Origin: Alphaproteobacteria bacterium
Lineage (GTDB): Bacteria > Pseudomonadota > Alphaproteobacteria > Rhodobacterales > Rhodobacteraceae
Direction: 5' to 3'
Assembly (NCBI GenBank): GCA_030425145.1
Contig: JAUHVK010000024.1
Location: forward strand, 1-64,000
Length of the DNA stretch: 64,000 bases
Numbering within the stretch: the first letter of the stretch is position 1; the number at the start of each line of letters is the position of its first letter. Positions 45,246-54,512 of the stretch are shown piece by piece. The notes beneath the pieces are model-generated. The model was not told where the DNA came from, ran no database searches, and saw nothing but the letters and a program-made list of their open reading frames with translations. The translations under genes were made by a program, and so were the position numbers.

Positions 45246-46448
45246 CTAGCCCGCCGCCTCAATCGCAATCGCAATGCCCTGTCCGACACCGATACACATG
45301 GTGGCCAGCGCCTTTTGGCCGGGGCGCAGGTCCAGCGCAGCCGATCCGGTGATCCGCGCGCCTGACATGCCCAATGGATGCCCCAAAGCAATCGCCCCGC
45401 CATTGCGGTTCACGCGCGGGTCATCGTCGGCAATGCCCAGCCGCCGCAGCGTCGCCAAGCCCTGAGAGGCAAAAGCCTCATTCAGTTCGATCACGTCGAA
45501 ATCAGCCTGGGTCAGCCCCAGCCGCGCCATCAGCTTTTCCGATGCGGGCGCAGGGCCGATGCCCATAATGCGGGGCGCAACTCCGATGGAGGCTCCGCCG
45601 GAGACGCGCGCGATGGGACGCAACCCATGCCGCTTGATCGCGGCCTCAGACGCCACGATCAGCGCCGCTGCGCCGTCATTCACACCAGACGCGTTGCCCG
45701 CCGTGATCGAGCCACCTTCGCGCACAAACGGCCTTAGCCGGGCAAGGTCGGCGGCGGTTGTCTCAGGGCGCGGGTGTTCGTCCGTGTCCACGATCACCGG
45801 ATCGCCTTTGCGGCGCGGAATCGTCACCGGTGTGATCTCTTGCGCAAGACGCCCATTGTTCTGCGCGGCCCCTGCGCGTTGCTGGCTGCGCAAGGCAAAC
45901 GCGTCCTGATCCTCTCGCGACACGTTGAAGTCTTCGGCCACGTTCTCGGCCGTTTCGGGCATGGAATCGATGCCGTATTGCGCCTTGAGCACCGGGTTCA
46001 CGAAGCGCCAGCCGATGGTTGTGTCGTAGACCTCGTTCTGCCGGGAAAAGGCCTGCTGCGCCTTGGGCATAACAAACGGTGCGCGGGTCATGCTTTCCAC
46101 ACCGCCCGCGATCACCAGATCCGCCTCGCCTGCCTTGATTGCGCGGGCGGCAGCGAGAACCGCATCCATGCCCGATCCGCAGAGGCGGTTCATCGTCGTA
46201 CCCGGCACGGTCTCGGGGTAGCCCGCCAGCAGCACCGCCATGCGCGCCACGTTGCGATTGTCCTCGCCTGCCTGGTTGGCACAGCCAAGGATCACCTCGT
46301 CGATGGCCGCAAGATCAAGCGAAGGGTTCCGCGCCGCCAGTGCAGCCAAAGGCACCGCCGCCAGATCATCGGCCCGGACCGAGGCCAACGCGCCGCCGTA
46401 GCGGCCAATAGGCGTGCGGATGTAGTCACAGATAAAGGCGTCGGGCAT
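45246..46448 (-). CDS. pcaF: Beta-ketoadipyl-CoA thiolase
   Basis: A 400-residue thiolase with the active cysteine in NRLCGSGMDAV (about residue 90), GHPLGMSGAR and the C-terminal CIGVGQG. The N-terminal MPDAFICDYIRTPIGRYGGAL is typical of PcaF. It cleaves 3-oxoadipyl-CoA to acetyl-CoA and succinyl-CoA, the last step of the protocatechuate branch. It is downstream of the pca genes and the flavin monooxygenase; pcaI/J and pcaL-type functions other than PcaC/PcaD are not in the window. Confidence 0.92.
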   Translation of the reverse strand: MPDAFICDYIRTPIGRYGGALASVRADDLAAVPLAALAARNPSLDLAAIDEVILGCANQAGEDNRNVARMAVLLAGYPETVPGTTMNRLCGSGMDAVLAAARAIKAGEADLVIAGGVESMTRAPFVMPKAQQAFSRQNEVYDTTIGWRFVNPVLKAQYGIDSMPETAENVAEDFNVSREDQDAFALRSQQRAGAAQNNGRLAQEITPVTIPRRKGDPVIVDTDEHPRPETTAADLARLRPFVREGGSITAGNASGVNDGAAALIVASEAAIKRHGLRPIARVSGGASIGVAPRIMGIGPAPASEKLMARLGLTQADFDVIELNEAFASQGLATLRRLGIADDDPRVNRNGGAIALGHPLGMSGARITGSAALDLRPGQKALATMCIGVGQGIAIAIEAAG

Positions 46449-46510
46449 TGGGTGGCTCCGGGTTGGTCAGTCTCGGTGCATATGGCGTCGAAACGGGTCC
46501 GAGATGCAAG

Positions 46511-47788
46511 TCACCCGTCGACACGTTCCCCGGGCTTGATCGTCGCGGGTGCGGCGTTCAGCGTTTCGATAGCAAACCCGGCGGCGGCCTTGTATTTCGC
46601 CATGAAATCCGCGCGTTCGGCAGCCGGGATCACATCCTCGATGTTATCAAAGACTCCTCCACAGCGTTCGTCCAACAGATTGAGCAGACCAAACGGCCCC
46701 GCACCGCGATTGCGCAACACCAGTTCCGACACCGGGCCGCAGAGCTGCGTATCGTACGCGGCAAGCGCCTCCTTGGTGACACCATGCTCCAGCATCTTCG
46801 CCCCGATCACCCGGGCATCGACAATCGCCTGGCTCGCCCCGTTCGATCCAGTGGGATACATCGCATGCGCCGCATCGCCCATCAGAGCCACCGCACCATC
46901 GACCCAGCTTGGCACCGGATCGCGGTCGATCATCGGGTTCACATAAGCGCAATCCGCCCCGCGCAGCATTTCTGGCACGTCCAACCAGTCGTACCGGAAG
47001 TCCTCGAAATGGTGGATGAACTCCTCGATCTCGACCGGTTTGAACCAGCCATCCTGTTGCCAGCCACCTGAATCGTCCATCGTCACTTCGGCGATCCAGT
47101 TGATGAGCGACATTCCATCCGCATCGGGCGCTGAGATCGGGTAGATGACCATCCGGTGCCGATGTGTGCCCAGCCCGACAAAAGACGAGTCTGTCCGCAA
47201 CGGCTTGGCCCGCACGGTGCCACGCCACATGACGGCCCCACCCCAATGGATCGGCGGCTGATCGGGGAACATCTGCGCCCGGATCGCCGAATGGATGCCA
47301 TCGGCGGCGATCAGCAAGCGGCCCCGCTCATTCCGTTCCCCGTCAGACGATACAATCCGCGCCGTGACACCGGACTCATCCTGCGCATAGGACGCGACCT
47401 TTGCGCCAAGCTGGACGGCATCAGTCCCTGCCCGTGCGATCAATGTCTCGTAGAGCAACATGTGCATCTGTCCGCGATGCACGGCGTATTGCGGCCAGTT
47501 ATAGCCCGCGCCCAGTCCACGCGGTTCGGCATAGACCTCGCGGCCATTGAGACCGACCAGCGCCCATTCCTTGGCGGGGACACCGACACGGTCCAAATCT
47601 TCGGCAGAGATGCCTAGATCGTAAAGCTCTCGGACAGCATTGGGTTGCAGGTTGATGCCGACGCCCAAGGGGCGCATCTCTTTCGCGGCTTCGTACACCG
47701 TGAACGGCACGCCGATCTGGTGGAGGGTCAGCCCCAGTGCAAGCCCGGCGATCCCGCCGCCAGCGATCAAAACGCGATCTTCGGACAT
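46511..47788 (-). CDS. PhzS-like FAD-dependent aromatic monooxygenase
   Basis: A 425-residue group A flavoprotein: FAD motif VLIAGGGIAGLALGL, PLGVGINLQPNAV, ADGIHSAIR, and GDAAHAMYPTGSNGASQ. The wording follows the phenazine hydroxylase PhzS subgroup and related salicylate-type hydroxylases rather than PobA. It lies between pcaB and pcaF in the same direction, so it probably hydroxylates an aromatic acid feeding the pathway. Its substrate is unknown. Confidence 0.85.
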   Translation of the reverse strand: MSEDRVLIAGGGIAGLALGLTLHQIGVPFTVYEAAKEMRPLGVGINLQPNAVRELYDLGISAEDLDRVGVPAKEWALVGLNGREVYAEPRGLGAGYNWPQYAVHRGQMHMLLYETLIARAGTDAVQLGAKVASYAQDESGVTARIVSSDGERNERGRLLIAADGIHSAIRAQMFPDQPPIHWGGAVMWRGTVRAKPLRTDSSFVGLGTHRHRMVIYPISAPDADGMSLINWIAEVTMDDSGGWQQDGWFKPVEIEEFIHHFEDFRYDWLDVPEMLRGADCAYVNPMIDRDPVPSWVDGAVALMGDAAHAMYPTGSNGASQAIVDARVIGAKMLEHGVTKEALAAYDTQLCGPVSELVLRNRGAGPFGLLNLLDERCGGVFDNIEDVIPAAERADFMAKYKAAAGFAIETLNAAPATIKPGERVDG

Positions 47789-47830
47789 ATCGGTCTTCCT
47801 TTTTCGAACGGGTTTACGGAGCGTTACGGT

Positions 47831-48892
47831 TCAGGACAACCGATCGGCTGCCCCCATGCGCTCAATTTGTGCCACAAGGGACGTGGCCACATTCAAAGCA
47901 CGTCCGGTGGCCTGCACCATCTGCGGCAAGAGCATCCATTCGAGCGACCAAGCAGCGCCTGACCTTTCCTGTTCATGGATCATGGCGTGATGCATTCCCG
48001 AAACCTGCGTTGCATTGAACCGCGCCAGAGTGACGAGCAGTTCCGCCAACACCGGGTTCTGCTTGTGCGGCATGGCCGAAGACCCGCCGCCGCCTGCCAG
48101 CGCGATTTCGTCGATCCCCTGTTGCGCCATGAGGCAGATGTCCTGCCCCATCTTGCCCAGCGTGCCGGTGATCAGCGCCAGGACCGAGGCCGCTTCGGCC
48201 ATCCCGTCGCGCATGGCGTGCCAACTGCGGGAGGTTGATGCCAATCCAAGATCATCCGCCACCGCCGCGCAGAGCGCATCAGCCCCGTCGCCCAGCGCCG
48301 CGCGATCGCCGGCGGCACCACCTATCTGAACGCACGCGATCCGGGGATGTAGCTGGTCCAGCCGTTCCAGATGCGCCAAGAGCGGCAATCGCCATGTCTC
48401 GATCCGATCTGCCACAGAGATAGGCATGGCCGCCTGCATCCGGGTGCGTCCCATCATGGTCGCGCCGCCGAAACGGTCCTTCAGATCAGACAAGCCAGAC
48501 TCTAGCACATGCGCCCGCTGCCCCAGCACGTCGAGGCTTTGGACAAGCGACAGAACGGTCGCGGTGTCGATCACATCTTGCGAGGTCGCCCCTTTATGGA
48601 TCGCGTTCAGCCCAGTGCTCTGTTTCAGAAGCCGCACCAAGGCCGGAACACAAACCCCATCCTGCGCCGTGCCTTCGCGCAATGCGTCAGGCGTCAGTGT
48701 CACGTCTCGGATGGCAGATGCGGCGGCAGCGCCCTCGGCTTCAGACCAAAGGCCCGCCAAATGCCCATGGCGCGACCACGTGGCTTCGAACGACAGCATA
48801 GACGAAAGCTGCGCCTTGGCGGACCAAAGCGCAGCGATTTCGTCATCGGCGAATAGGCCCGACAACCAAGGATGGTCAAAGACGCCTGTCAT
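47831..48892 (-). CDS. pcaB: 3-carboxy-cis,cis-muconate cycloisomerase
   Basis: A 353-residue member of the fumarase/aspartase superfamily with the signature GGGGSSAMPHKQNPVLAE and the substrate-binding segment KGATSQDVIDTA. It lactonises 3-carboxymuconate from PcaGH. At about 350 residues it is shorter than the 450-residue Pseudomonas form, as is usual in alphaproteobacteria. The ATG at 48892 overlaps the pcaG stop (TGATG). Confidence 0.92.
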   Translation of the reverse strand: MTGVFDHPWLSGLFADDEIAALWSAKAQLSSMLSFEATWSRHGHLAGLWSEAEGAAAASAIRDVTLTPDALREGTAQDGVCVPALVRLLKQSTGLNAIHKGATSQDVIDTATVLSLVQSLDVLGQRAHVLESGLSDLKDRFGGATMMGRTRMQAAMPISVADRIETWRLPLLAHLERLDQLHPRIACVQIGGAAGDRAALGDGADALCAAVADDLGLASTSRSWHAMRDGMAEAASVLALITGTLGKMGQDICLMAQQGIDEIALAGGGGSSAMPHKQNPVLAELLVTLARFNATQVSGMHHAMIHEQERSGAAWSLEWMLLPQMVQATGRALNVATSLVAQIERMGAADRLS

Positions 48893-49491
48893 CACAGGTC
48901 AAGAAACACCGTTTCGCCTTCGCCTTGAAGTCGAATGTCGAACCGATAGGTGCCATCACCGGTTTTCTTGGCGATCAGCGTATCCACACGCGGGCGCTGT
49001 TCGATACGGGCCAGCAGCGGGTCGGCGCTGTTGTCCTCATCCTCGAAATAGACGCGCGTGTTGAGACCAATGTTGATCCCGCGCGCGACGATCCAAAGCG
49101 AGATATGCGGTGCGAACACTTGTCCGTTGCGCCCCTTCACCGCGCCCGGTTTGACGGTACGCAGTGTGAACTCGCCACTGTCCTTGTCGGCGGCGAACCG
49201 GCAGAAGCCCGAGACCTTCGGATCGGCCCCGTCCTGCCCGGGATAGACACCCGCCGCATCGGCTTGCCAGCTTTCCAGCATCGCGTCGCGCATGGCCCAG
49301 CCTGTGCCATCGTAGATCGAGCCGACGATGGTGATGACCTCACCCTTCGCGCCGTCCTCGATGGGGCTGAGGCCAAGGTCTTCGGGATAAACGCCTTCGA
49401 CACCCGCGAAAGTCGGGATACAGCCGATATGGACATAAGGGCCAGCGGTTTGGCTGGGGGTTTCCACCAGAATATCAAGCGGTTGTGTCAT
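48892..49491 (-). CDS. pcaG: Protocatechuate 3,4-dioxygenase alpha subunit
   Basis: A 199-residue intradiol dioxygenase subunit: TPSQTAGPYVHIGCIP start, DGTGWAMRDAMLESWQADAAG, and FAPHISLWIVARGIN. The alpha chain lacks the iron and pairs with PcaH to cleave protocatechuate. It follows pcaH by 3 bp and is coupled to pcaB. Confidence 0.95.
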   Translation of the reverse strand: MTQPLDILVETPSQTAGPYVHIGCIPTFAGVEGVYPEDLGLSPIEDGAKGEVITIVGSIYDGTGWAMRDAMLESWQADAAGVYPGQDGADPKVSGFCRFAADKDSGEFTLRTVKPGAVKGRNGQVFAPHISLWIVARGINIGLNTRVYFEDEDNSADPLLARIEQRPRVDTLIAKKTGDGTYRFDIRLQGEGETVFLDL

Positions 49492-49494
49492 GGT

Positions 49495-50223
49495 TTACAT
49501 CCCTTCCGGCTTGTTTTCGAACATGGTCTGGCGACGACCACGCAGCACGATGTCGAACTTGTAGGCAAGATAATCCATGCCCCGCGAATTCTGCATGTCC
49601 AGCGGTGCAACAAGGCGGTCCAACTGGCTGCGGTTCCGGATCGTCGCCGCAATCGGGCATAGGTCGATCAGCGGGTCGCCCTGGAAATACATCTGACTGA
49701 TGAGGCGCTGACCAAAGGCATGGCCGAAGATCGAAAAGTGAATGTGCATCGGCCGCCAATCATTGGCCCGGTTCGGCCAGGGGTACGCCCCCGGACGGAT
49801 CGTCATGAACTCGTAATAGCCATTCTCATTTGTGATCGTGCGCCCGCAGCCGCCGAAATTCGGATCGAGCGGCGCGAAATAGGTGTCCTTGATGTGGCGA
49901 TACCGCCCACCGGCATTGGCCTGCCAAATCTCGACCAGCGTATGAGGCACCGGACGGCCCAGCTCGTCCAACACGCGACCATGCACGCGGATGCGTTCGC
50001 CCACTGCCAGCGCTTTGCCCTGCGTGTAGTTGCAGATCAGGTTGTTATCCAAAGCGCCTAGCTTGTTGTGGCCAAAGCGTGGACCGGTTTCTTCGCTCGG
50101 GGTCGATTCCATCGACAAGAGCGGCAGCGACGGGGATCGCGTGATCGACGTCTTGTAATCCGGGTAATAGGGGTCGGGATGCATCTCGCGGCGGCGGGGC
50201 ATCAGGGCGGCGGTGTCAGTCAT
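49495..50223 (-). CDS. pcaH: Protocatechuate 3,4-dioxygenase beta subunit
   Basis: A 242-residue iron-bearing subunit. The ligand segments are visible: tyrosines in GYYEFMTIRPGAYPW and the histidine pair in MHIHFSIFG. DELGRPVPHTLVEIWQANAGG is family-typical. The ATG at 50223 (MTDTAALMPRR) overlaps pcaC by 8 bp; the frame is open further to 50295 but that lies within pcaC. Confidence 0.95.
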   Translation of the reverse strand: MTDTAALMPRRREMHPDPYYPDYKTSITRSPSLPLLSMESTPSEETGPRFGHNKLGALDNNLICNYTQGKALAVGERIRVHGRVLDELGRPVPHTLVEIWQANAGGRYRHIKDTYFAPLDPNFGGCGRTITNENGYYEFMTIRPGAYPWPNRANDWRPMHIHFSIFGHAFGQRLISQMYFQGDPLIDLCPIAATIRNRSQLDRLVAPLDMQNSRGMDYLAYKFDIVLRGRRQTMFENKPEGM

Positions 50224-50599
50224 CGGATTGCTCCATTTCTGCGTAAGTCTGTTTGGCCAGCTTGACGGCGTGGTTTGCCTTGGGCACGCCGGCATAGATC
50301 GCGACGTGCTGGAACGCCTCCATCACGTCCTGTTTGCTGGCACCGGTGCGCGCGGTGGCGCGGATATGCATCGGGATTTCTTCGAAATTTCCAGTCGCGG
50401 CCAAGAGCGCCAGCGTCAGCATCGACCTCTCGCGTCGGCTGATCCCATCCGACGACCAGACCGTGCCCCACGCGCCTTCGGTAATCAGCGTCTGGAACGG
50501 CAGATCAAACTCGGTCTTGTTGGCCTCGGCCCGGTCGACATGGGCATCGCCCAAGACCTCGCGCCGGGTTTTCATGCCTTGGTCAAATCGGTCAGACAT
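50216..50599 (-). CDS. pcaC: 4-carboxymuconolactone decarboxylase
   Basis: A 127-residue CMD-family protein: RREVLGDAHVDRAEANKT, the conserved region GTVWSSDGISRRERSMLTLA, and HIRATARTGASKQDVMEAF with the active histidine. It decarboxylates 4-carboxymuconolactone to the enol-lactone for PcaD. It overlaps both neighbours by 8 bp. Confidence 0.95.
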   Translation of the reverse strand: MSDRFDQGMKTRREVLGDAHVDRAEANKTEFDLPFQTLITEGAWGTVWSSDGISRRERSMLTLALLAATGNFEEIPMHIRATARTGASKQDVMEAFQHVAIYAGVPKANHAVKLAKQTYAEMEQSDD

Positions 50600-51380
50600 G
50601 CCCCACCTCCTTCAGGAAATCGCTGATCAGGGCGCCCGCCTGTTCCGGTGCCTCGACACAGGGCAAATGACCGGTGTTCGGGACCACATGGAACGCACCA
50701 TTGCAGAGATCTGCCGTCGCTTTCACCATGTCCGGCGTGGTTGATCCATCTTCGGACCCGGCCATCGCCATCACGGGAATGGTCAAGACAGAGGTGGACG
50801 CCGTGAAATCGGCACCCGCGATGGCGGAACAACAGCCGATATAGCCTTCCAGCGGTGTACGTGTGAGCATGTTGCGCCACGGGGCCAAGCGCGCCGCATC
50901 GTTGCGCATCTCGGGAGCAAACCAGCGGTCCAGAATGCCATCGGCCATCGACCCGATACCTCCGGCCCGCAGCCCGTCAATCCGCTCCTGCCACATCTCG
51001 GGCGATCCGATCTTGGCTGCGGTGTCCATAAGAACCAAACCACGCAACAATTCTGGCCGACGCGCGGCGAGCCCCTGCCCGATCAGACCACCAATGGACA
51101 GCCCAACAAACACGATATCCTTGAGGCCGTAAGCGTCGATCACCGCTTCGGCGTCGCTGACCTGCTCTGCCATGTCATAGGGGGCCTTGGGGCAATCCGA
51201 CAGACCGTGCCCGCGCTTGTCGAAGCGGACGGTGCGCAGGCCATCAGGAAGATAAGGCAGCATCAAATCCCAGACACGCAGATCGGTGCCGAGCGAATTC
51301 GCAAACATGACGACTGGCCCGTCCTCTGGCCCGTCGATGCGCGTGTGCAGGGTCACGCCCTGAGATGTAATGGGTGTCAT
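50592..51380 (-). CDS. pcaD: 3-oxoadipate enol-lactonase
   Basis: A 262-residue alpha/beta hydrolase with the nucleophile elbow VGLSIGGLIG and the catalytic histidine in VPNTGHLPCVEAP. It hydrolyses the enol-lactone to beta-ketoadipate. The ATG at 51380 starts the family sequence (MTPITSQGVTLHTRIDG); the frame runs on upstream through the pcaQ operator region without coding meaning. It is the first gene of pcaDCHGB. Confidence 0.93.
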   Translation of the reverse strand: MTPITSQGVTLHTRIDGPEDGPVVMFANSLGTDLRVWDLMLPYLPDGLRTVRFDKRGHGLSDCPKAPYDMAEQVSDAEAVIDAYGLKDIVFVGLSIGGLIGQGLAARRPELLRGLVLMDTAAKIGSPEMWQERIDGLRAGGIGSMADGILDRWFAPEMRNDAARLAPWRNMLTRTPLEGYIGCCSAIAGADFTASTSVLTIPVMAMAGSEDGSTTPDMVKATADLCNGAFHVVPNTGHLPCVEAPEQAGALISDFLKEVGHV

Positions 51381-51451
51381 CCGAAAGCCTCCTCCATCCC
51401 CTCTTTCGCATTTATTTTCGCGCGAGAAAATTATAATAATGCGCAAAACAT

Positions 51452-51467
51452 ATAACCTATGAGTTAT
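51452..51467. promoter_or_regulatory. PcaQ-type operator ATAACC-N4-AGTTAT
   Basis: ATAACC-TATG-AGTTAT lies in the pcaD/pcaQ gap and matches the PcaQ box described in rhizobia (ATAACC-N4-GGTTAT type) except for one base. It ends only two bases before the pcaQ ATG and lies 72 bp upstream of the pcaD start. Confidence 0.75.
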
Positions 51468-51469
51468 GC

Positions 51470-52402
51470 ATGCTCGATCCCCGCATCCGTCTGCGCCACC
51501 TGCGTTGTTTTCTGGAAACCGCACGACTGGGTTCACTCTCGGCAGCAGCCGATATGCTGAACGTGTCGCAACCCGCCGTATCCAAGACGATCCGCGAATT
51601 GGAGGATGTCTTGGGCAAACCGCTATTCGACCGCGCCCACCGCAGGTTGACGTTGACCAGTGTGGGCCGGGTATTTCAGCAACATGCAGGCGCGGCCATG
51701 GCGGAACTGTCGCGTGCTCAGTCGCTGGTCAAGGACACCCCGTCGCAGATCACTCGGCTGTCCGTCGGAGTTCTACCAACCGCTGCCACATCGCTCATGC
51801 CGCGCGCGGCGCTCGCGTTTCGTGACACCCATCCCAACTGCCTCCTGCGGGTCAGCACCGGGCCGAACTGGCTTTTGATGTCGCAACTGCGCGACAGCAG
51901 CCTTGATATGGTGGTGGGGCGCATGGGCAATGCCGAGGTGATGCAGCACCTGTCCTTTCATCACCTCTATTCCGAAGACATCGCTGCCGTCGTCCGTCCC
52001 GATCACCCGCTTCTTGAGACGCCCGCGCCCCTCGACATGCTCCACGGCTATCCTCTGCTCCTTCCGCCTCCGGGAGCTGTCATCGCGCCGCTGGTACGGG
52101 CGTTCCTGTCCCGCCGCGGCATCGCCGCCCAGACTGCGGCGTTCGAATCCGTCTCGCTGGCTTTCGGGCGGCGGGTGATTCAGTCGTCCGACGCGGTCTG
52201 GTTCATTTCACGGGGCGTGGTCGAAGACGAATTGGATACCAAGACACTCAGCACCCTGCCCCTTGGCAATGATCTGCGCGGGGGGCCGATTGGCATTTCC
52301 ATGCGCGCCGATGGCGTGCTCACAGAGGAACAATCAAACCTGATCCACGCTCTGGAAACAGCGCGTGATGCGTTGCGCCCGATTGGCACAGCACACCGTT
52401 AG
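51470..52402 (+). CDS. pcaQ: LysR-type regulator PcaQ
   Basis: A 310-residue LysR protein: IRLRHLRCFLETARLGSLSAAADMLNVSQPAVSKTIRELED helix-turn-helix at about 5-45 (given here by position and not as one motif) and a substrate domain with TRLSVGVLPTAATS and DHPLLETPAP. PcaQ activates the divergent pcaDCHGB operon in response to protocatechuate-derived metabolites. It ends tail to tail with pobA, overlapping by 4 bp. Confidence 0.92.
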   Translation: MLDPRIRLRHLRCFLETARLGSLSAAADMLNVSQPAVSKTIRELEDVLGKPLFDRAHRRLTLTSVGRVFQQHAGAAMAELSRAQSLVKDTPSQITRLSVGVLPTAATSLMPRAALAFRDTHPNCLLRVSTGPNWLLMSQLRDSSLDMVVGRMGNAEVMQHLSFHHLYSEDIAAVVRPDHPLLETPAPLDMLHGYPLLLPPPGAVIAPLVRAFLSRRGIAAQTAAFESVSLAFGRRVIQSSDAVWFISRGVVEDELDTKTLSTLPLGNDLRGGPIGISMRADGVLTEEQSNLIHALETARDALRPIGTAHR

Positions 52403-53568
52403 AACGGCAGACCGATATAGTTCTCAGCCAGATCGCGCCGCGCGGTTTCGGATTGCGACAGGTGATAGAGCGTGGCCTTGCGCATCTGCGCGGCAAAGCT
52501 GTCTTCACCGTCGAACCGGTGCAGCATGGTTGTCATCTGCCAACTGAACCGCATCGCCTTCCAGATGCGCAGCAAAGCGCGTTCGGAATAGGCGTCGATC
52601 CCCGCCGTATCATCCTTCTTCACCGCGTCGATCAACGCATGATACAAGTAATGAACATCCGACACGGCAAGGTTCAGCCCCTTTGCCCCGGTCGGTGGCA
52701 CGATATGCGCCGCATCCCCCACAAGGAACAATCGACCCCAGCGCAACGGCTCGCTCACAAAGGACCGCAGCGGCGCGATGGATTTCTCGATCGACGGGCC
52801 GGTTTCCATACTCGCGGCAACCTCGGACGGCAGGCAGGACTTCAAGACCGTCCAGAACCGCTCGTCGCTCCAATCCTCGACCTTGTCGGTCAACGAAACC
52901 TGAACATAGTAGCGGCTGAGCGTCTCGCTCCGCATCGACGCAAGGGCAAACCCGTTCGAGGAATTGGCGTAGATCAGCTCTTCATGCGCGGGTTTGGTCC
53001 GCGAGAGAATTCCCAGCCAGCCGAACGGATAAACGCGCTCGAACTCACGGCGTTTGTCAGCAGGAATTGTCTTGCGGCTGACCCCATGAAACCCGTCACA
53101 CCCGGCCACATAAGCACAGTCCAGCCGCTTGCGCGCACCGTCGACCGTGTATTCGACATAAGGCGTTGCGCTGTCGGCATCGTGGATCACCACATCCTCG
53201 ACCCCATGCACGATGGTCGCCCCCATCGCATCCTGCGCAGTGTAGAGATCGGCCGTCACCTCGGTCTGGCCATAGACCATGACAGAGGTCCCGGTCAGTT
53301 CCTTGAAGTTGATGTGCACCATGAGTTCATCATCGGTGAGATAGCATCCGTCATGCGGGATTCCCTCGCGCGCCATACGGTCACCCACACCGGCCTCTTG
53401 CAGCATCGCCACTGTGCCCGCCTCGAGCACACCTGCCCGAATGCGCGACAGTACATGTTCCCGCGACGCGCGCTCAAGCACCACGGTGGCGATACCCGCC
53501 CGGTTCAGCAATTGCGACAGCAACAGACCCGACGGTCCGCCGCCGATAATGGCAACTTCGGTTTTCAT
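52399..53568 (-). CDS. pobA: 4-hydroxybenzoate 3-monooxygenase
   Basis: A 389-residue group A flavoprotein, the normal PobA length: VAIIGGGPSGLLLSQ, the substrate/FAD region RAGVLEAGTV, ACD-type YVAGCDGFHGVSR, and GDAAHIVPPTGAKGLN. It makes protocatechuate, linking 4-hydroxybenzoate to the pca operon. The ATG at 53568 (MKTEVAII) is used; the open frame upstream crosses the pobR promoter. Confidence 0.95.
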   Translation of the reverse strand: MKTEVAIIGGGPSGLLLSQLLNRAGIATVVLERASREHVLSRIRAGVLEAGTVAMLQEAGVGDRMAREGIPHDGCYLTDDELMVHINFKELTGTSVMVYGQTEVTADLYTAQDAMGATIVHGVEDVVIHDADSATPYVEYTVDGARKRLDCAYVAGCDGFHGVSRKTIPADKRREFERVYPFGWLGILSRTKPAHEELIYANSSNGFALASMRSETLSRYYVQVSLTDKVEDWSDERFWTVLKSCLPSEVAASMETGPSIEKSIAPLRSFVSEPLRWGRLFLVGDAAHIVPPTGAKGLNLAVSDVHYLYHALIDAVKKDDTAGIDAYSERALLRIWKAMRFSWQMTTMLHRFDGEDSFAAQMRKATLYHLSQSETARRDLAENYIGLPF

Positions 53569-53605
53569 GGCAGCGCTCCTCCTAAAGCTGCCCAAAAGGA
53601 TATGC

Positions 53606-53615
53606 CCCATATGGG
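53606..53615. promoter_or_regulatory. CCCATATGGG palindrome in the pobA/pobR gap
   Basis: A perfect 10-bp palindrome sits in the 92-bp divergent gap, flanked by TGCC and GGCA. It could be part of a PobR site or a promoter, but AraC-type regulators usually bind direct repeats, so the assignment is weak. Confidence 0.3.
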
Positions 53616-53660
53616 CGGCAGGTAATGGCGTAACAGAGCAAGCCATGGTAGGAATCGAAC

Positions 53661-54512
53661 ATGACTGTGCAAAACACCATTCCGGCGTTCGGTCTCTATG
53701 GCGAACAGGATCAGTTCCCGGATGTGATCCACTTTGAGGATTTTTCGGTCCGCGCGCCGATTCACGACTGGCGCATTATGCCTCACCGGCACAGCCAGAT
53801 GTCTCAGCTTTTCATGGTGGAGCACGGCTGGATCAGGGCAATCGTGGACGGCACCAGATTGGATGTTCAGAAAGGTGAATTTCTATACATCCCAGAGCAT
53901 TGCGTGCATGAATTCACCTTCAAACCGGGCTCCGAAGGGCGCATTTTCTCCTTCCCTGTGAGTATTGTCCGCACCATCTCTCCGGCGACGGACCTCATTC
54001 TGACAGCCCTGTCGGATCCGTTTGTCGGCCAGATCGGGGAACAGATGGAGCGCGCCACGCGCCTGCTGCGCGACACGACCCGCGCAACCAGTGTGTTCCG
54101 GGCGCAGCAAGTCCTTGGAATGGCACATTCCGTGCTCGCACAGATCGCCGAAACCCGCGTGGCCGCGCAGGCAGATGACCCGAAAACCAAACATGCACGG
54201 CTCTTTGCCCTCGACGATCTGATTGCCGAGAACATGGCCGAAAGCTGGTCAGCGTCGGATTACGCAAAGGCCCTGTCGATCACCACGGGCCATCTCAGCC
54301 GCCTTTGCCGCGCCGCAACCGGGCTTGGGGCCACAGCCTATATCGAGCAGCACCAGATGCAGGAGGCTTGCCGCCTATTGGCCTTCACACAACTGCCTGT
54401 CTCCGAAATCGGCTACCGGTTGGGCTTTATCGACCCGTCCTATTTCTCAAAACGCTTCCGCGCCGCTCGAGGGCAAACGCCGACCGACTACCGCGCGCTT
54501 TTCACGAACTGA
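53661..54512 (+). CDS. pobR: AraC-family activator PobR
   Basis: A 283-residue regulator with an N-terminal cupin sensor (MPHRHSQMSQLFMVEHG, IPEHCVHEF) and a C-terminal AraC double helix-turn-helix (YAKALSITTGHLSRLCRA, GYRLGFIDPSYFSKRFRA). Divergence from pobA identifies it as the PobR that senses 4-hydroxybenzoate. Its last 11 bp overlap the acyl-CoA dehydrogenase gene on the other strand. Confidence 0.9.
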   Translation: MTVQNTIPAFGLYGEQDQFPDVIHFEDFSVRAPIHDWRIMPHRHSQMSQLFMVEHGWIRAIVDGTRLDVQKGEFLYIPEHCVHEFTFKPGSEGRIFSFPVSIVRTISPATDLILTALSDPFVGQIGEQMERATRLLRDTTRATSVFRAQQVLGMAHSVLAQIAETRVAAQADDPKTKHARLFALDDLIAENMAESWSASDYAKALSITTGHLSRLCRAATGLGATAYIEQHQMQEACRLLAFTQLPVSEIGYRLGFIDPSYFSKRFRAARGQTPTDYRALFTN

